Positions 34,329 through 47,077 are shown, numbered from the stretch's first letter. The stretch: 64,000 nt of DNA from Exophiala sp. HKRS030 (GCA_023897205.1 JAHWDD010000006.1:4402001-4466000); one strand, 5' to 3'. Notes: a model not told the origin generated them from the letters alone. Numbers and translations: made by a program.

Positions 34329-36273
34329 TTATGCGTCTTGCTCAAGAGCAACATCAGTGGCAGTGGCTATGGGATGGTCACTCGCATCTGCTGGTACACC
34401 TGGTCCGGCAGTATCTGCGGCAGTCCCATCCGAACCTGGAGCATCGTCCCGAGTCGGTATCGAGGCTTTTGAGATTGCTTCCTCTTCAGCATCCATCTGC
34501 AGAAGAAACGTCTCCCATAATTCGATAAGCTAGTAGTACTCGTTAGTAGGGGCTTGCAACCCGTGCTCTGAAGAAAGTTGACTCACCTCCTTTTGTGCCT
34601 CCACAGCGCCTTCGAGGAAGGTCTCAACACCGCTTTTAAAATCCTCAACTTTCTCGCGCTCGAATCTTTCCAACTCCCCTCGCATAAGTCGGCCCATGTC
34701 TTCGAACAATAGCCTGGCCTGGTGCGCCTTTTTCTCTGCGTCACTGACGCCGGCGCCGACTTCATTCAATTTGTCTTGTTGGCTTTTACCCTGTCGCATG
34801 AGCTTGTCGTGAGTGCTTCTTCGTTTTGCCAACTCGCTCTCTGCCGCATGCCACGAGTGAAAGGCCTTCTGTCTCTGTGAGAAGGCCTGCTTGACACTGC
34901 CGATCAAGCGAATGTACTCGTCGATTGTGATTCCCAGAGTTAGAATGTCTTGCTGAGCTTGTCTCTCATAGAGCTCTTTTATTCTGACCTGGACATCTGA
35001 CAAGCTCTGCAATGGGCCGGAGAACACAGGTGAGAGTTCAACTTGTGCAAGACTGCTTAGCGACACCGCAAAATCGCCTGCCGCATCGGCCAGGCCTTTA
35101 CGTTGTGTCACTACTGTGTCAATCGCCTTCATCAAAGCCTTGAGTTGGTTCTCCAAAGCGTCCAGATAGATTTTTCGATCATGAAACCAATCATCATGCT
35201 CAACAAACTTTCCGCTCGAACCTCCAACATTGATGCCGAAGGAGCTAAGGACTCCCTTGTTCTGTCCCAGGTCTGGTTCACGATTCTCTTTGTTCTTGAC
35301 ATCAATATTGAAAGCTTCACTCTCCAGGAATATCTTGAGATCTGCATCATGGTGTAAAATGGGGTGGGCCGCGATCTTGTTGAGCATCCGTTCCAGAGCT
35401 TGTCGTCTTGATTCCACAAAGTTCGTGTCAAAGCGCCCGACAGCCTGCTTTTCCGGAGGAGGCGGGACCACCACCCCGGGGTTATTATTGTGAAGGGAAT
35501 TGTATAGCCATAAGAAATCTCGATACCGTCGTGACACTGCAAATTCTGGAACTTTGTATGCTTTGGACGAGGTCTATTCACACAGTGAGCTTTTGGACTG
35601 TTTGTCCATGTTGATCTCCTTACCTTTGTCCGGACCTGGTAGACGATGTGACTGCTAGTCAGATCACCGACCTTGTGAGGATCTCCGACGTAGATCTCAA
35701 AAGTCGGTTTGGCAGCTTGTTCAAGGCTTACACTTGGTTGTGTTTGTCGCGAAGCCCCACCAAGTTGCGGCTGTACGGGAGGAGGTCCCTTCGATCTGCC
35801 GACCGGAAGTGCAGTCTCTCCATAATCAGAGGGAGGATAACTTGGCGTCCCCGGTTTTGATCCTCGAGCATTCACCTCCTTTTTCGGGGGCGTCGGTGCC
35901 TGATCTGTAGATGTGGAAGAGACCGCTGCGGTCGGCTCGCCGCCTAGGGGCCCTAGAGGGTCGAAAGCATCATCGACAGCTTCTAATTTCGTAGGTTGTA
36001 CTTCGATCCTTCGAGCAGGTTGTTTTCTGGAAGGCCGCGAGCCACCAGCTGGTTTTGAAGGCGCTGGGCCTGATTGAATGGTGAGTACAAGTCGACTTCT
36101 CCTGCTACTGTGCGCAAACTTACCGGTGGTGGCGTCTGTGGTGGAGGAGGCTTCCGTCCCTTGTGGCACTTCTGATTGAGACTTGGACGGGACATCTAAT
36201 GACATGGATCAGCGCATGAAGATACCTCTTGGATGTCGACCTTCTTACCGCCCCAGGGAGAATCTAGGTCCAT
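34329..36273 (-). CDS. vps5: Retromer sorting nexin Vps5 (SNX1/2 type)
   Basis: Five exons: 36273-36249, 36195-36124, 36069-35624, 35573-34587 and 34529-34329. The introns (53, 54, 50 and 57 nt) have GT..AG ends, giving 576 residues. The first exon is only 25 nt (MDLDSPWG plus one base). A disordered Pro/Ser-rich N-terminus is followed by a PX domain (about residues 155-270) with RRYRDFLWLYNSL, the phosphoinositide-binding core, and then a BAR domain (about 290-545) with long amphipathic helices. Vps5 pairs with Vps17 on endosomes to recycle cargo such as Vps10 to the Golgi. The C-terminal tail is acidic and Ala/Asp-rich. The gene is divergent from an MFS transporter. Confidence 0.93.
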
Positions 36274-36854
36274 TTTATGGAATGGTCCACCGTCGTCAAG
36301 GACTGAACGGACTGTTGAACTCTTGTATTCGTAATAGAGATGAGATAGCTCCGGAGACAGTCTGCTTATCTGACTTGTTGACTTGGAAAGTTGGGATCCT
36401 ACGGCATCGTTCCAGTTCGATGCCAATGCGGAGGAGCAGGCGAGCAACGCCGCTGGCCTCCGCACGTGCCTGCCCCAAATGGCGACCAGTCCGAAGCACT
36501 CGAACGTATTTCTTGGCGATATGCATTACGGAGAAGCAAACAATCTAACTGCGGCAGAAATTACGCCCTTCGGGAACAAGAAGGTGCGATCAGATCATAA
36601 TTTGCAAACGAGGCGAATAAGCCGCTAATAGAAAGGTTTGCTGACAAAATCCACTGAGGTGTACGCATGCGTTACATCGAAAGAGTCGACCTTGAAAATG
36701 TTCATGTCTCTAGTAAATCTGTTATAGAAGTCTTGAATTCGATATTTTTGATTCATCTTCCATTTGTGCATTTCAGGTGGGGAGTTTTCCTTCCTTAGGT
36801 ATCTTCTCTTCTCGTGGTACAACCGGCCACTCGGAACCCTCGAGCGTGGTAACG
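36274..36854. promoter_or_regulatory. Shared divergent promoter of vps5 and the MFS transporter
   Basis: 581 nt separate the two start codons. Open frames here run opposite or parallel to the genes but look random. No specific factor site stands out. Confidence 0.4.
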
Positions 36855-38392
36855 ATGGATGAAACTCTACCTCTTCTTCCGGACGAACATGTCGATCGTC
36901 CCATTGACGATTCAGGCAAAGATACAAATATTGTTGACTTTGATCCCAAAGGCGACCCCGAGAATCCGAGAGACTGGCCACATGCTTACAAATGGTCCAT
37001 TGTTGCTTTACTCGCTTTCACCTCTTTCACAGTGTACGTGTGTCTGCCTTCTGCCGATAATCAAAATTGCTGACGTGGGTTTCTCCCAGTACGTTTACAT
37101 GCATTTCAGTTGTCCCGATCGCAAGTCGTATTGTGGCCGATTTGGAGCAAGACAAATCTGGTAACAAAAAGTCGTCCAGCGTTCTTCTTGTCACCATTTG
37201 GGAATTGGGTGAAGCGGCTGGACCGCTTTTGATTGCTCCCTTTTCTGAAATGTTTGGCCGCTATCCGATCATCAACGTCTGCAATGTCCTATTCATCTCT
37301 GCCACCGTTATAGCAGCACTCAGCCAGAGTACTTCGCTATTTATTTTTGCCAGAGCTCTCAATGGTCTCGCTGTTGCTACAAATGTTTTGAATCCTGCAA
37401 TCATTGGTGATCTTTTCATTCCTGAGCAGAGAGGAACTGCGATGAGTCTCACTGTTTTGGCGCCGATCATTGGTGGTGCCATAGGACCAGCAATAGCAGG
37501 GGCGATTGCCGAAACACTGGGCTGGAGGTATGTCTTGTGGATGAGTCTCGTTCTTTCTGGGCTCGCCGAAGTTTTGTTTCTTACCCTTTTCCGCGAGACC
37601 TATACCGTCCCCATTCTTCAGCGTAAGGCGGCCAGATTAAGGAAGGAAACTGGCAACCAGGAGCTACATTCCGCTCTGGACGAAGATGACAGCACACCGC
37701 TCAACAAATTCTGGATATCGATCGCGAGACCGGCGGTGGTTGTCTTTAATTCTGGCGTTTTACAGGCATTGTCATTTTTCGGGGCAATTCTATTCACATA
37801 CTTTTACATCCTGAGCACAAGTCTACCTGATATACTCCAAATTCGCTATGGATTGACGCCGGCCCAGACGGGATCTGCATTTATCTTCTTCAGTATTGGG
37901 TCAGCCCCGAGTATAATAATCCTCAATCGCACCTTGGATAGAGTCTACATTTGGCTCCGCGATTCTCGCCACAAAGGCATTGGCCAACCCGAATACCGAC
38001 TCCCATTCACAATTCTGGGCGGCCTCCTCATTCCGCTCGTCGTTCTTGGATTCGGATGGGTATCGGAAAAGATCCTCCCGTTACCCATTCTCCTCATATC
38101 AGTCTCTCTGCTAGGTTCGGTGTTGATGCTAGGAATGCTCCCCATTTTCTCCTACGTCGTCGACGCTTTCCATCTGTATTCAGCATCGGCTCTGACCGCC
38201 GTCATCGTCATCAGATGTCTAACGGGAACATTTTTACCCTTGCTCACGCAACCGCTGGTTGATAGGGTTGGTTATGGCTGGGCATTTACCATCTTTGCTG
38301 CGATAAGTCTGGCGGTGGCGCCGATTCCGATATATGTGTACCGATATGGTGGAAAGTTGCGTCAAAGGTCGGCCTACACCAGGGATACATAA
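36855..38392 (+). CDS. MFS transporter, DHA1-like (drug/polyamine type)
   Basis: Exon 1 is 36855-37033, the intron 37034-37089 (GTACGT..CCCAG) and exon 2 37090-38392, giving 493 residues. The cytosolic N-terminus ends DPENPRDWPHAYKWSIV, a hallmark of fungal 12-helix DHA1 transporters that export drugs or polyamines by proton antiport. The intron falls just inside helix 1. Further motifs are the helix-4 region ARALNGLAVATNVLNPAIIG, GTAMSLTVLAPIIGGAIGPAIAG as the antiporter motif C region, and LGWRYVLWM. The start at 36855 is the first ATG in frame. Substrate is unknown; likely plasma membrane. Confidence 0.9.
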
Positions 38393-38975
38393 ATTTCGCG
38401 TGTGCACATGTCATCGGATTTCCACCCTCTTCCGGTAGATAGGGCATAGATCCAGTCAATGAAGGTGGTGAAAGTCCCGGGCAGATTTGTTCTCACCGCG
38501 ACAAGGATTTCCAACGTCATCCGAGACTGCCTTCTACGGATTGTCACCACTGCTCGCAGGCGACTCAATTCTACACCTTCCTTGCCCATCAGTCGTGGAG
38601 CCGAGTTCACGACCCTTCAGCAGACCAAAATCGATTGAGCAAGCACCAAGTTGGATCGCGGAGTCTAGGACTATACGGTCAACTCCTCTGAATACCTCAG
38701 AAAGAGATGTTTGATATAAAGCACATATTTGGTAACCGGATTTTGGCGGTCTCATGAATGAAAATGTGGCGCAGGGTGGTTTTGTTGTTTCTCATATATC
38801 ACCGGTCTGAATAGAGTATAGAGAAAAACTTAGAGCTCGCTTCTGGTAACTCCGTGGCTTGCAGAACAGAAATCTAGAATACATGAAAAGGAGATGAGGA
38901 CGAGGTCCGTACTTTGGCACAGTTTATTTTGCCTGAAACCATGTATATGATCAATAGGTCATATATGCCACCTCA
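38393..38975. other. Spacer between two convergent MFS genes
   Basis: No gene is supported. The two transporter genes end toward each other here but belong to different MFS branches, so this is not a tandem duplication. Confidence 0.5.
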
Positions 38976-40535
38976 TCAATAAGTGTACCTGAACCCAGTC
39001 GTCCGCTCTATAAGCCCCGCGCCTCGTTTGACTCTCCGATTCGCATACCAAAAGCAAGCCGTACATAGCAATACCACAGCGATCATGCCGATATGACTAC
39101 CGATACTGATCCAGATGGCCGTCATATAACGAGGGGCCTCGTCCTGGCGAACGATATAACTACCCGCAATGCCGCCCAGGCCATTACACGCAGAGATCGC
39201 GGCTGCGAAGGTGGCGCGCTTCCAGTGGCCGACAATGTTGTTTGCCTGATAGGCGTTCAGGGCAGCCCAGTTGGAGACGTAGGCGCCTGTGGCGAGAAAA
39301 GTGCCGATATATCGGACTGTGACTTGTGAGGGAAAGCCGAGCATGGCGAACCCGAGGATCAGGGTCAAGGCGTTGAAGATGATGATTGGACCGCGCAAGC
39401 GGTAGTGGTCTGAGATATAGGAGGTGAGCAAGGCGGGGAGTACGGCGTAGTAGTAGGGCGGTGAGGAGAGGAGGATCGCTTTGTTGGTCGAGAAGCCCAT
39501 TCCCGATTGCAGGATGATGGGCAGGAAGTACGAGAGGGCTGTGGAGACCAAGTTGAGCAGGAAGAAGAGTGTGCCGAAGGCGTAGAGCTTGGGATCGAGG
39601 AAGGGGACTAAGATGGCGCCTGGGTGGAAAGGTTCAGGCTTGCTGCCATCGCGCCGGTCGTTGTTAATGCGAGCAATTGCCAGTGTTTTTTCCTCGAGCG
39701 TCATGAATCGAAACGAGTCTTCGGCTTGATCGGGGAAATCGACCATCCAGAAATATGTCACAAGGCCCAACAGGGTGGTGATGCTGCCTTGGACAAGGTA
39801 CATCCATTGCCAACCTCTGAGTCCGTGCAGGTGGTCGAGATGATTGAGACCGTAGTTGACGATGGAGCCTGTGGCGAGGATGATGACTTCGCCAGACTGG
39901 AGAAGTGCGAAACGCAGCTGTTGTTCCTTGCGTGTGTACCAGGTAGAGACAAGATATGACAGTCCTGGAAATACCCCTGACATTGAAATACCGAGGAGGA
40001 TACGCAGTGCAATCATTTGTCGCCAAGAGTTGATTGCAGAAGTGCAAATGGTGATGATGCCAAATGCGCACGTGATGGCGGAAAAGAAGATTCGAGGACC
40101 GACAAGACGCATGACGATGGTCGAAGGGAGTTGGAAGCATACCGAGGATATTGTAAAGATGAAGATCGAGACGGAATACCGATTTCCCTGTAAATCGAGG
40201 TCGGAGATCATGCTTGTAACGGCAGCAGAGGAAATAATGCCACTGTCGAGTAGATTCAGACTGCACAGTATGCCGGCGATTGTGCATAGGCGTAGGTCGA
40301 TCTTGCGTACCAGACGTTTCTCGGCGGCTCGTGCTGCCTCATCCTCAATGTGGCTGGCCGGTGCCGGCTCGACGATATATGCGTCGTCGATATATTCTTC
40401 ACTCGAACTGTCTTGTAACACTGGCCTGCTGTGTTGGGCAGAGGGGGCCTGGCTGGCAACATGATGGGCGTCATCATCGACAAGAACCTCCACTCTCGAT
40501 CTTCCCATAATTGTTGTTCTGGATATTTTACTCAC
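38976..40535 (-). CDS. MFS transporter, Dal5/allantoate-permease type
   Basis: Single exon; 519 residues from 40535 or 510 from the ATG at 40508. An acidic N-terminus (EDEAARAAEKRLVRKIDLRL) leads to 12 predicted helices. Features of the anion:cation symporter (Dal5, Tna1) branch are RKIDLRLCTIAGILCSLNLLD in helix 1, ISMSGVFPGLSYLVSTWYTR, RFALLQSGEVI and LRGWQWMYLVQG. Members take up small organic anions such as allantoate, nicotinate, pantothenate, biotin precursors or dipeptides by proton symport; the substrate cannot be read from sequence. Plasma membrane is likely. There is no local pathway gene to guide the choice. Confidence 0.9.
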   Translation of the reverse strand: MSKISRTTIMGRSRVEVLVDDDAHHVASQAPSAQHSRPVLQDSSSEEYIDDAYIVEPAPASHIEDEAARAAEKRLVRKIDLRLCTIAGILCSLNLLDSGIISSAAVTSMISDLDLQGNRYSVSIFIFTISSVCFQLPSTIVMRLVGPRIFFSAITCAFGIITICTSAINSWRQMIALRILLGISMSGVFPGLSYLVSTWYTRKEQQLRFALLQSGEVIILATGSIVNYGLNHLDHLHGLRGWQWMYLVQGSITTLLGLVTYFWMVDFPDQAEDSFRFMTLEEKTLAIARINNDRRDGSKPEPFHPGAILVPFLDPKLYAFGTLFFLLNLVSTALSYFLPIILQSGMGFSTNKAILLSSPPYYYAVLPALLTSYISDHYRLRGPIIIFNALTLILGFAMLGFPSQVTVRYIGTFLATGAYVSNWAALNAYQANNIVGHWKRATFAAAISACNGLGGIAGSYIVRQDEAPRYMTAIWISIGSHIGMIAVVLLCTACFWYANRRVKRGAGLIERTTGFRYTY

Positions 40536-41974
40536 ATTTTGTGTCGACGATATTGCCGGTGTGATGATGGGATAGACAGCAAGGCTATGAGGTCACCTCG
40601 GAAGTTTTAGCCTCTCAACTTAACGTCTCATTGATGAACGGTGAATGTGGGGGAAGGCGTTGTTTGAGTGCGGGGACACACACCCCCAGCTTCAGCCTTC
40701 CAGCATCCTCAATTGTCGTACAAGCATGTGTGCGGGAAATTCCCCACGGAATCCATGAGCGATGTACTCCGTACCTTTCATTGCAAGCGAAAGAAACAAA
40801 TCCCTCACGACAAGCTTGCTTAGGTATGGAGGATGTGGAATTTGGAGTTGAACGACTCACGTTGTACTGCATCTGATCGTATTACGTAGAAATTCGAAGT
40901 CTGTTCGAATGGAACTTGTTCGACGCCTGGATTATAATCCACGGATAAGAGCACATGTCTGTCCTGCATGAGTGCATGTACCAAACCAGATGCAGCTGTG
41001 TAAACAATGCCAGAGACAGCTACTTGCTCCGTGTTTCCCTAGGTAGGTAAGTTGTTAGAGGGGCGCACGTGGCCCTTAGGCTCCTTAGGTCCTTAGGCCG
41101 AGGGGCTGCCTAATGATACCCATACCGTCTGCCCGAAGAGCCTGAGGAGCCCATAAGTTCTAGGTCTGCAGGCGAAGCATTCGGTGACCGACAGCTCCGA
41201 TCGGTGACGTATTACAGGAAGGGTAAGCAGTCATTAGCATGGGTACAGCCAATTACTTGGCCACGTACAACGTAGACTAAGTAGTTAGGACCAGTTAGTG
41301 GACAGTTTGGCGCCCACACAGCTGCCTACTAGGTGCCTACGTATGGTTAAGAAGTCTCAAGAATGTAGCTCCGTAGTTAATGGAACTTGAAGCCTCCCTG
41401 GCCCACCGAGCGCCGCATGTGGGTGGCATTTCGGTATCATCTCGAACAAAAGCCGATCGGTCAAATGGAAATGCAGTTATCTTCAGCGGGAAAAACAGGG
41501 CTCTGTCACACATGAGTGGCCCGACCACTTTTGCAACTCCTACCCTTCGGCATATCCTCCGCGATTCATGATCCAGATCAAACAGAGATTAATTTCAGCC
41601 TGCTAACATCACCTCGTACTCGGTAGAGATCACAAGTTAACTACCGTTGTTACATGTATGGCGATCAACCCGACTCTCACCCTATACCTTTCAGCTGAAC
41701 CTTCTCCCATCTTCTCCCACTATACCCCATCGTTCTGCTTCCCATCCGCATCTTCGGTCGGCACCACCATTGTTTTGCTACATGTACCGCATATAAGTGC
41801 CTGTGTTGCGAGTCTACCTGGCTGACGCTCTCATCACAACGCCAACAGCTTGGAGACGTGCTCGCACTGCACCAAAAACATATCTAAGCACTCAAAACAG
41901 TCACACCTCGATTTGCACGTGCGATCGAGAACAAAGCCGCACCTCAACCTTCCACCCTTGCAGAGCCTCCCATC
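40536..41974. other. Intergenic region with CCTTAGG-rich block
   Basis: No gene is supported in 1.4 kb. It contains TACTCCGTA (40765-40773), a GC-rich block with repeated CCTTAGG words (about 41075-41160) similar in wording to the one at 3640-3780, and the promoter of the downstream gene. Confidence 0.5.
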
Positions 41975-43100
41975 ATGGTGGAGTTGGTTCCTCCCCCAGA
42001 TCCTCAGTCCCTCCTCCCACCCCTCCTCGCCTGCTTGCCCACCTCCTTCGCCTCCCCAGACCTCCTCCGGCACTACTGCCACTTCTATCACCCATCCTGA
42101 GACAGCGGCTGAACCTGAACACATCGGGAGCATTTCGAGAAAATTGGTCACCCTTTCTGACTTGGGACCCGGCCAAGGGCGAGTCCCTGAAAGACGCCAT
42201 CGAAAATGCCGTCTTTGAACCACACCCAGCCTCGGGAGAAATCGAAGTCGGCGAGACCGAACCCATAACGTACAAGAGATTTGACGAGGAGACTTTGAAA
42301 GCCCAGATATCTCTCCAGGATTGGCCCTTTACTGTCTTCTATTTATGGTGCACTGGTGGTGAGGACGGTAATGGCTGGCGAGTGGCAGAAGTATTTCCTT
42401 TTGATCAAGAGCTGCAGACGGATAAAACATGGTCTGCGTCCATCACTGAAGCTAATGAGAGTGCGCGGTCAAGACTCGTGGACGAGGCTTTAAAGGAGGC
42501 AGACAGAGCACATGCTGCCCAGTCCAAGGCGCAGCAGACTCTGGGAGTACAACAAGTGACCGATGAAGACGACTATTGGGCCATGTATGATAAGACTCCA
42601 GGGAGGACGCCTGCTCGACAAGGCTCAATCGAGCCCACGCGACAAGCTGGAGCGTCCGAGGACGACTACTACGCTCGATATGGCAATGTACAGCCTGCAG
42701 TCGACGGTCATGACCCTGACGAGGAGGTGGAAGATGCTGGTGGATCAAGCCTAAATGGGAATACATTAGAGAGCTTTCTCTCCCGGCAGGTAGATGCGCC
42801 AACTGAACTGCATCAATCAGCATATCGGGGGAACTTGACAGAGAGGCCGAAAAGTTGGATGTCGAGGTGAATCATCCTGTACCATCATCGCCTTCTTCCA
42901 AAGGTTCGGATATGGTAGCCCGCTTAGAAGAGCATGCTGAGCGATTTAGCACGTCGGACATTGGTATTCGACAGCATATCGGGACTACGCTGAAAAGCAT
43001 GTATCGACTGGCCAAAAGTGCTGGAATTGACAGGGAGGAGTTTGAACGCATTGTCCAGCGGGAGTTGGATACCCTGAGCATCTATGATATGGATGTGTGA
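41975..43100 (+). CDS. Conserved fungal hypothetical protein with C-terminal helical domain (two frame breaks)
   Basis: I recognise no function. Three frame segments form one protein of about 375 residues if one C is added to the CCCC at 42054-42057 and one G to the GGGGG at 42827-42831. The start MVELVPPPDPQSLLPPLLAC (ATG 41975) leads into LLPLLSPILRQRLNLN, an acidic middle with DEDDYWAMYDK and SEDDYYARYG repeats, and a C-terminal helical segment near IRQHIGTTLKSMYRLAKSAG that ends with an REEFERIVQREL helix. The two D-D-Y-x-x-x-Y elements (Asp-Asp-Tyr, four to five residues, Tyr) look like a duplicated short motif. The product is probably cytosolic or nuclear; it has no signal or helix spanning a membrane. 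Confidence 0.65.
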
Positions 43101-43791
43101 CAATCCCATCGTAATTGTGGTCGATTTAGCATTGTGGGCATTAATAGGAGCCTGATGATCTACTGTACCAGAGGAATAAACTGAACAAGATTCTCTCAAC
43201 CATTAAATCTCTTTTTCTTGGGGCAATGTCAGTAAGGGGTTCAAGGGATGTTCTGTTCAGTGTCCTAGAGAGCGCATGTATGGAGTACTCCGTAATCCCA
43301 CGGGACTACTACGGGGCCTGTCAAAGACAGCAAGGCTTTGGCCGAGATATGCTTTGGATGGTTTGGCTTGCCACGGCTTGATACCCCGAATAATGCCCAC
43401 TAAGTGCTTTTAAGTGCCTTAGTGCACAGACCATGCCTAAACTGTCACTTCCATGTCCAAACGCCATTGGCAGCCGTGATGGCAGTCGCGTCCCCTCAAA
43501 AAAGTTCAGGACACGTTCGCACGAGCGAGGGCAGGATCAGGATGAGATGCAGCATTGCCTGACTTCAACTTAAACCCTCAATTCTCTCCCTGCGTTTGGT
43601 TTTATCTACAAACTGCAGCCCTCATCTTGTGGGACAGCCTTTTCTGCATTTCGTTCCTTCTGCACTTACCACACTGTTCTCTTTTCTCTTTTTTTCCCAC
43701 TCGAGTTTTCCTTACTTCTGATAAAGAGGACGAAGACTGCTGTCCCCCGAGCTGACGTTGCTCACCTTCTCCCCTATTACGATCCCCCGTC
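43101..43791. other. Promoter region of the PMT4-type gene
   Basis: No gene. TACTCCGTA is at 43286-43294. A pyrimidine-rich leader precedes the ATG at 43792. Confidence 0.5.
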
Positions 43792-46244
43792 ATGTCCACC
43801 CCAAATTCTACTCTGCGCCAGAGGCCGGGTAAAGAAAAGAATAAAGCCCTAGCCAATGGTGAAAAGAAGTCTAGCGATGAATTAAACACGGTGTTTCAAC
43901 AATTACAGGACACGAAACCTCCGAAAGAGTGGGATTACAAGGTTGCCCTTGCCATCATCACTGTTCTCGCTTTCGTGACGCGGTTCTTCGGCATTAGCCA
44001 TCCTAATGAAGTTGTATTCGATGAAGTTCATTTTGGAAAGGTAGGGCTCCTTGCTGGATGGTGCATGTGGCTCAATGGCCTTGCTAACCCGTTCTTGCAG
44101 TTTGCTTCATACTACCTACAGAGGACATACTTTTTCGATGTCCATCCTCCCTTTGGCAAGCTGCTCTTCGCCTTTATCGGCTGGGTTGTTGGCTATGATG
44201 GCCACTTTCTCTTCGACAACATTGGAGAGTCATACATCACCAATAATGTTCCTTACGTCGCTTTCCGATCTGTCCCAGCCTTCTTGGGCGCCCTCACCGT
44301 TGTTGTCGTCTTTTTGATCATGTGGGAATCAGGTTATTCCCTGCCAGCTACCGTTCTGGCATCCGGCTTGGTCTTATTCGATAACTCTCATGTTGGTCAA
44401 ACACGACTGATCCTTCTTGATGCAACCCTCGTCTTTTTCATGTCATTGAGCGTGTACTCGTATATCAGATTTTACAAGCAACGCCACGATCCCTTTGGGC
44501 GCAAGTGGTGGAAATGGCTGCTTTTGACAGGATTCAACATGAGCTGTGTCATCTCAACAAAATATGTCGGTACTTTCACCTTTGTCACAATTGGGTGGGC
44601 TGTCCTCATCGATTTATGGGACTTACTCGACGTGAAACGCAAAGCTGGTGCTTTGGATCTTCCGACATTTGGGAAACACTTTGCTGCACGCGCTCTGGGC
44701 TTGATCATCATTCCTTTCTTCTTCTACCTCTTCTGGTTCCAGGTGCATTTTGCCATTTTGACGAGGTCTGGTCCAGGTGACGACTTCATGACACCTGAAT
44801 TTCAGGAGACTCTGAGTGACAACCTCATGCATCAGGCTTCAATCGACATTCTCTATTACGACAATATCGTCTTGCGTCACAAAGACACCAAGACTTATCT
44901 TCACAGTCACCCAGACAGGTATCCTCTCCGATACGAAGATGGACGCATTTCCAGTCAAGGTCAACAGGTCACTGGCTACCCTTTCAATGATACCAATAAT
45001 GAGTGGCAAATCCTACCTAACACACCAGTTCCTGACGACTCACATATCGGAGCTCCTGTGTTGAATGGTGACATCGTCAAGCTTCGTCATGTGGTCACCA
45101 ACACCATTCTCCTTACCCACGATGTAGCTTCGCCTTATTATCCTACGAACCAGGAATTCACTACCGTCTCTCTCGAGGATGCTGCTGGTGGGCGACACAA
45201 CGATACCTTGTTCGAGATCAAACTCGAGCAAGGAAAGAAAGGAACACCCTTCAAATCCAAGTCCGGCCAATTCAAACTGATTCATTACCCAAGCAAGGTG
45301 GCTATGTGGACGCACACTTCACCCCTTCCAGAGTGGGCCTTCAAGCAAGCAGAAATCAACGGCAACAAGAACGCAGCGCAGTCCAGCAATATCTGGTATA
45401 TTGATGATATCCCCAGTATCCCCACAGACTCGCCGCGTCTACAAAAGGAGGCCAAGAAAGTCAAAACTCTTCCCTTCTTCATCAAGTACTTCGAGTTACA
45501 ACGCGCCATGTTTTTCCACAACAATGCATTGACTGCAAGCCACCCATATGCAACTCAACCATTCCATTGGCCGTTCTTGCTCCGAGGTGTCAGCTTCTGG
45601 ACCCAAGAGAGCACCAAGCAACAAATTTATTTCTTGGGAAATCCCATCGGATACTGGATTGCCTCGGCCCTGCTCGCAGTCTTCGCTGGCGTCCTTGGGG
45701 CGGACCAGTTGAGTCTCAGACGTGGGGTTGATGCTCTAGATCATCGTAAGCTCGTACCAAATGGGAATCGACCATTGCTAACACCTTTACAGGCACTCGA
45801 TCACGGTTGTATAACAGCACCGGCTTCTTTTTCATCTGTTGGGCAGCACATTATTTCCCCTTCTACTTGATGGGCCGTCAACTCTTTTTACATCATTACC
45901 TACCAGCCCACCTAGCGTCATGCTTGGTCACAGGAGCCCTGGTTGAGTTCATTTTCAACATTGACCCTGTACTCGATGATGAAACGGCAGCTGTCATCAG
46001 CGCGAAGAAGGACAAAGTGGCAAGTAAAGTTCCTGAGAAGGCAAGAAGATCCTTCCAAACCGCTCAAGAACGTCTCAAGGGCCAGAGTTTACTTGGCACT
46101 TGGATCGCCACCTTTGTTATCTTGAGCGCTGTGCTCTACGGGTTTTATTTCTTCTTCCCTCTGACCTACGGCTGGCCCGGTCTAAATCCTCAACAAGTCA
46201 ATGCCAGGAAATGGCTGTTCTACGACTTGCACTTTGCCAAATAG
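43792..46244 (+). CDS. pmt4: Protein O-mannosyltransferase, PMT4 subfamily
   Basis: Three exons: 43792-44040, 44101-45745 and 45793-46244, giving 781 residues. Removing the first intron restores VVFDEVHFGKFASYYLQRTY, the conserved loop-1 motif with the catalytic Asp-Glu pair (residues 77-78). GKFASYY and FFDVHPPFGKLL place it in the PMT4 branch (Aspergillus PmtC) and not PMT1 or PMT2. A central MIR region (about 320-510) starts at ILYYDNIVLRHKDTKTYLHS. The C-terminal helices include FFFICWAAHYFPFYLMGRQ. The enzyme transfers mannose from dolichyl-phosphate to Ser/Thr of secretory proteins in the ER and, in yeast, works as a homodimer on membrane-anchored clients. Intron 1 is 60 nt and has no stop codon. 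Confidence 0.96.
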
Positions 46245-47077
46245 TGGATTCATCGCAAGGTGGGACAGTAATAACAGGCACTTAGTGTGGGATTTCTGGT
46301 CAACGCGGCCTGTTAGGTATAGAGTCTTTGTTGATGATAAGGGGACACGACTACCAGAAACGGTCAAAAACTACATCCCTGACTCATTGCGGCGGGAAGA
46401 TCATCATGTCCTATCAAGACTACGGAGTAGACCAAGCCAAGTGGTAGATTATGCAAGGCTGGGTTAGGGGTCTTGACTAGTGGGGTTGATCCTCTGACCG
46501 TCGAGAGGATTTGGAGACGTGGAAATGCGGAGGACCACAAAATGAGGAAACCGGGGCCAGAAGTTTGACTGGCCCAATCCGAGGGTCATTTGTCTGCATT
46601 GGGTCTCGTGCACAATTGAATGTAGGCAAAGTTCCTTGGGAATGCTACCAACCTGGGCAGGGACCACACAATTGGGGTGTAACATGACGACCCATGTATC
46701 GAAAAAGTGTTTTGTATAAGAGAGAAAAAAGTGAGATCATCAGTTTGTATTTGTATCTGTATCAGAGCAAGCTACCCAGTCCACCAAGTAGTAGACCTCG
46801 AGGCTGAAACGGCAGGTGGCAGGAGCGGCACATGCATTTCCGAGGCCCCTGAAACTAGCTTAGTTATGTATGTAACTAGATAGTCCCGATTACATACAAC
46901 CTCGAATCTCGAAACAAAACCTGGTACTCCGCAACGCCTTGCTTTCGTCGCAGTGCAATGCCCAAAAACACAGTCCGGGACCCACAAACCCCGGCAAAGC
47001 GATATGGAAAAGATCACAGAACAACGAAAGTACGTCGTCGACTCGTCATGTCGTAGCGAATTCCTAGCTCGCCGAGC
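46245..47077. other. Intergenic, convergent 3' ends
   Basis: No gene is supported. TACGGAGTA is at 46421-46429. Confidence 0.5.

Noticed and set aside
38393..38975. Tandem duplication of MFS genes
   Set aside because: The neighbours belong to different branches (DHA1-like and Dal5-like), differ in intron content and are convergent.
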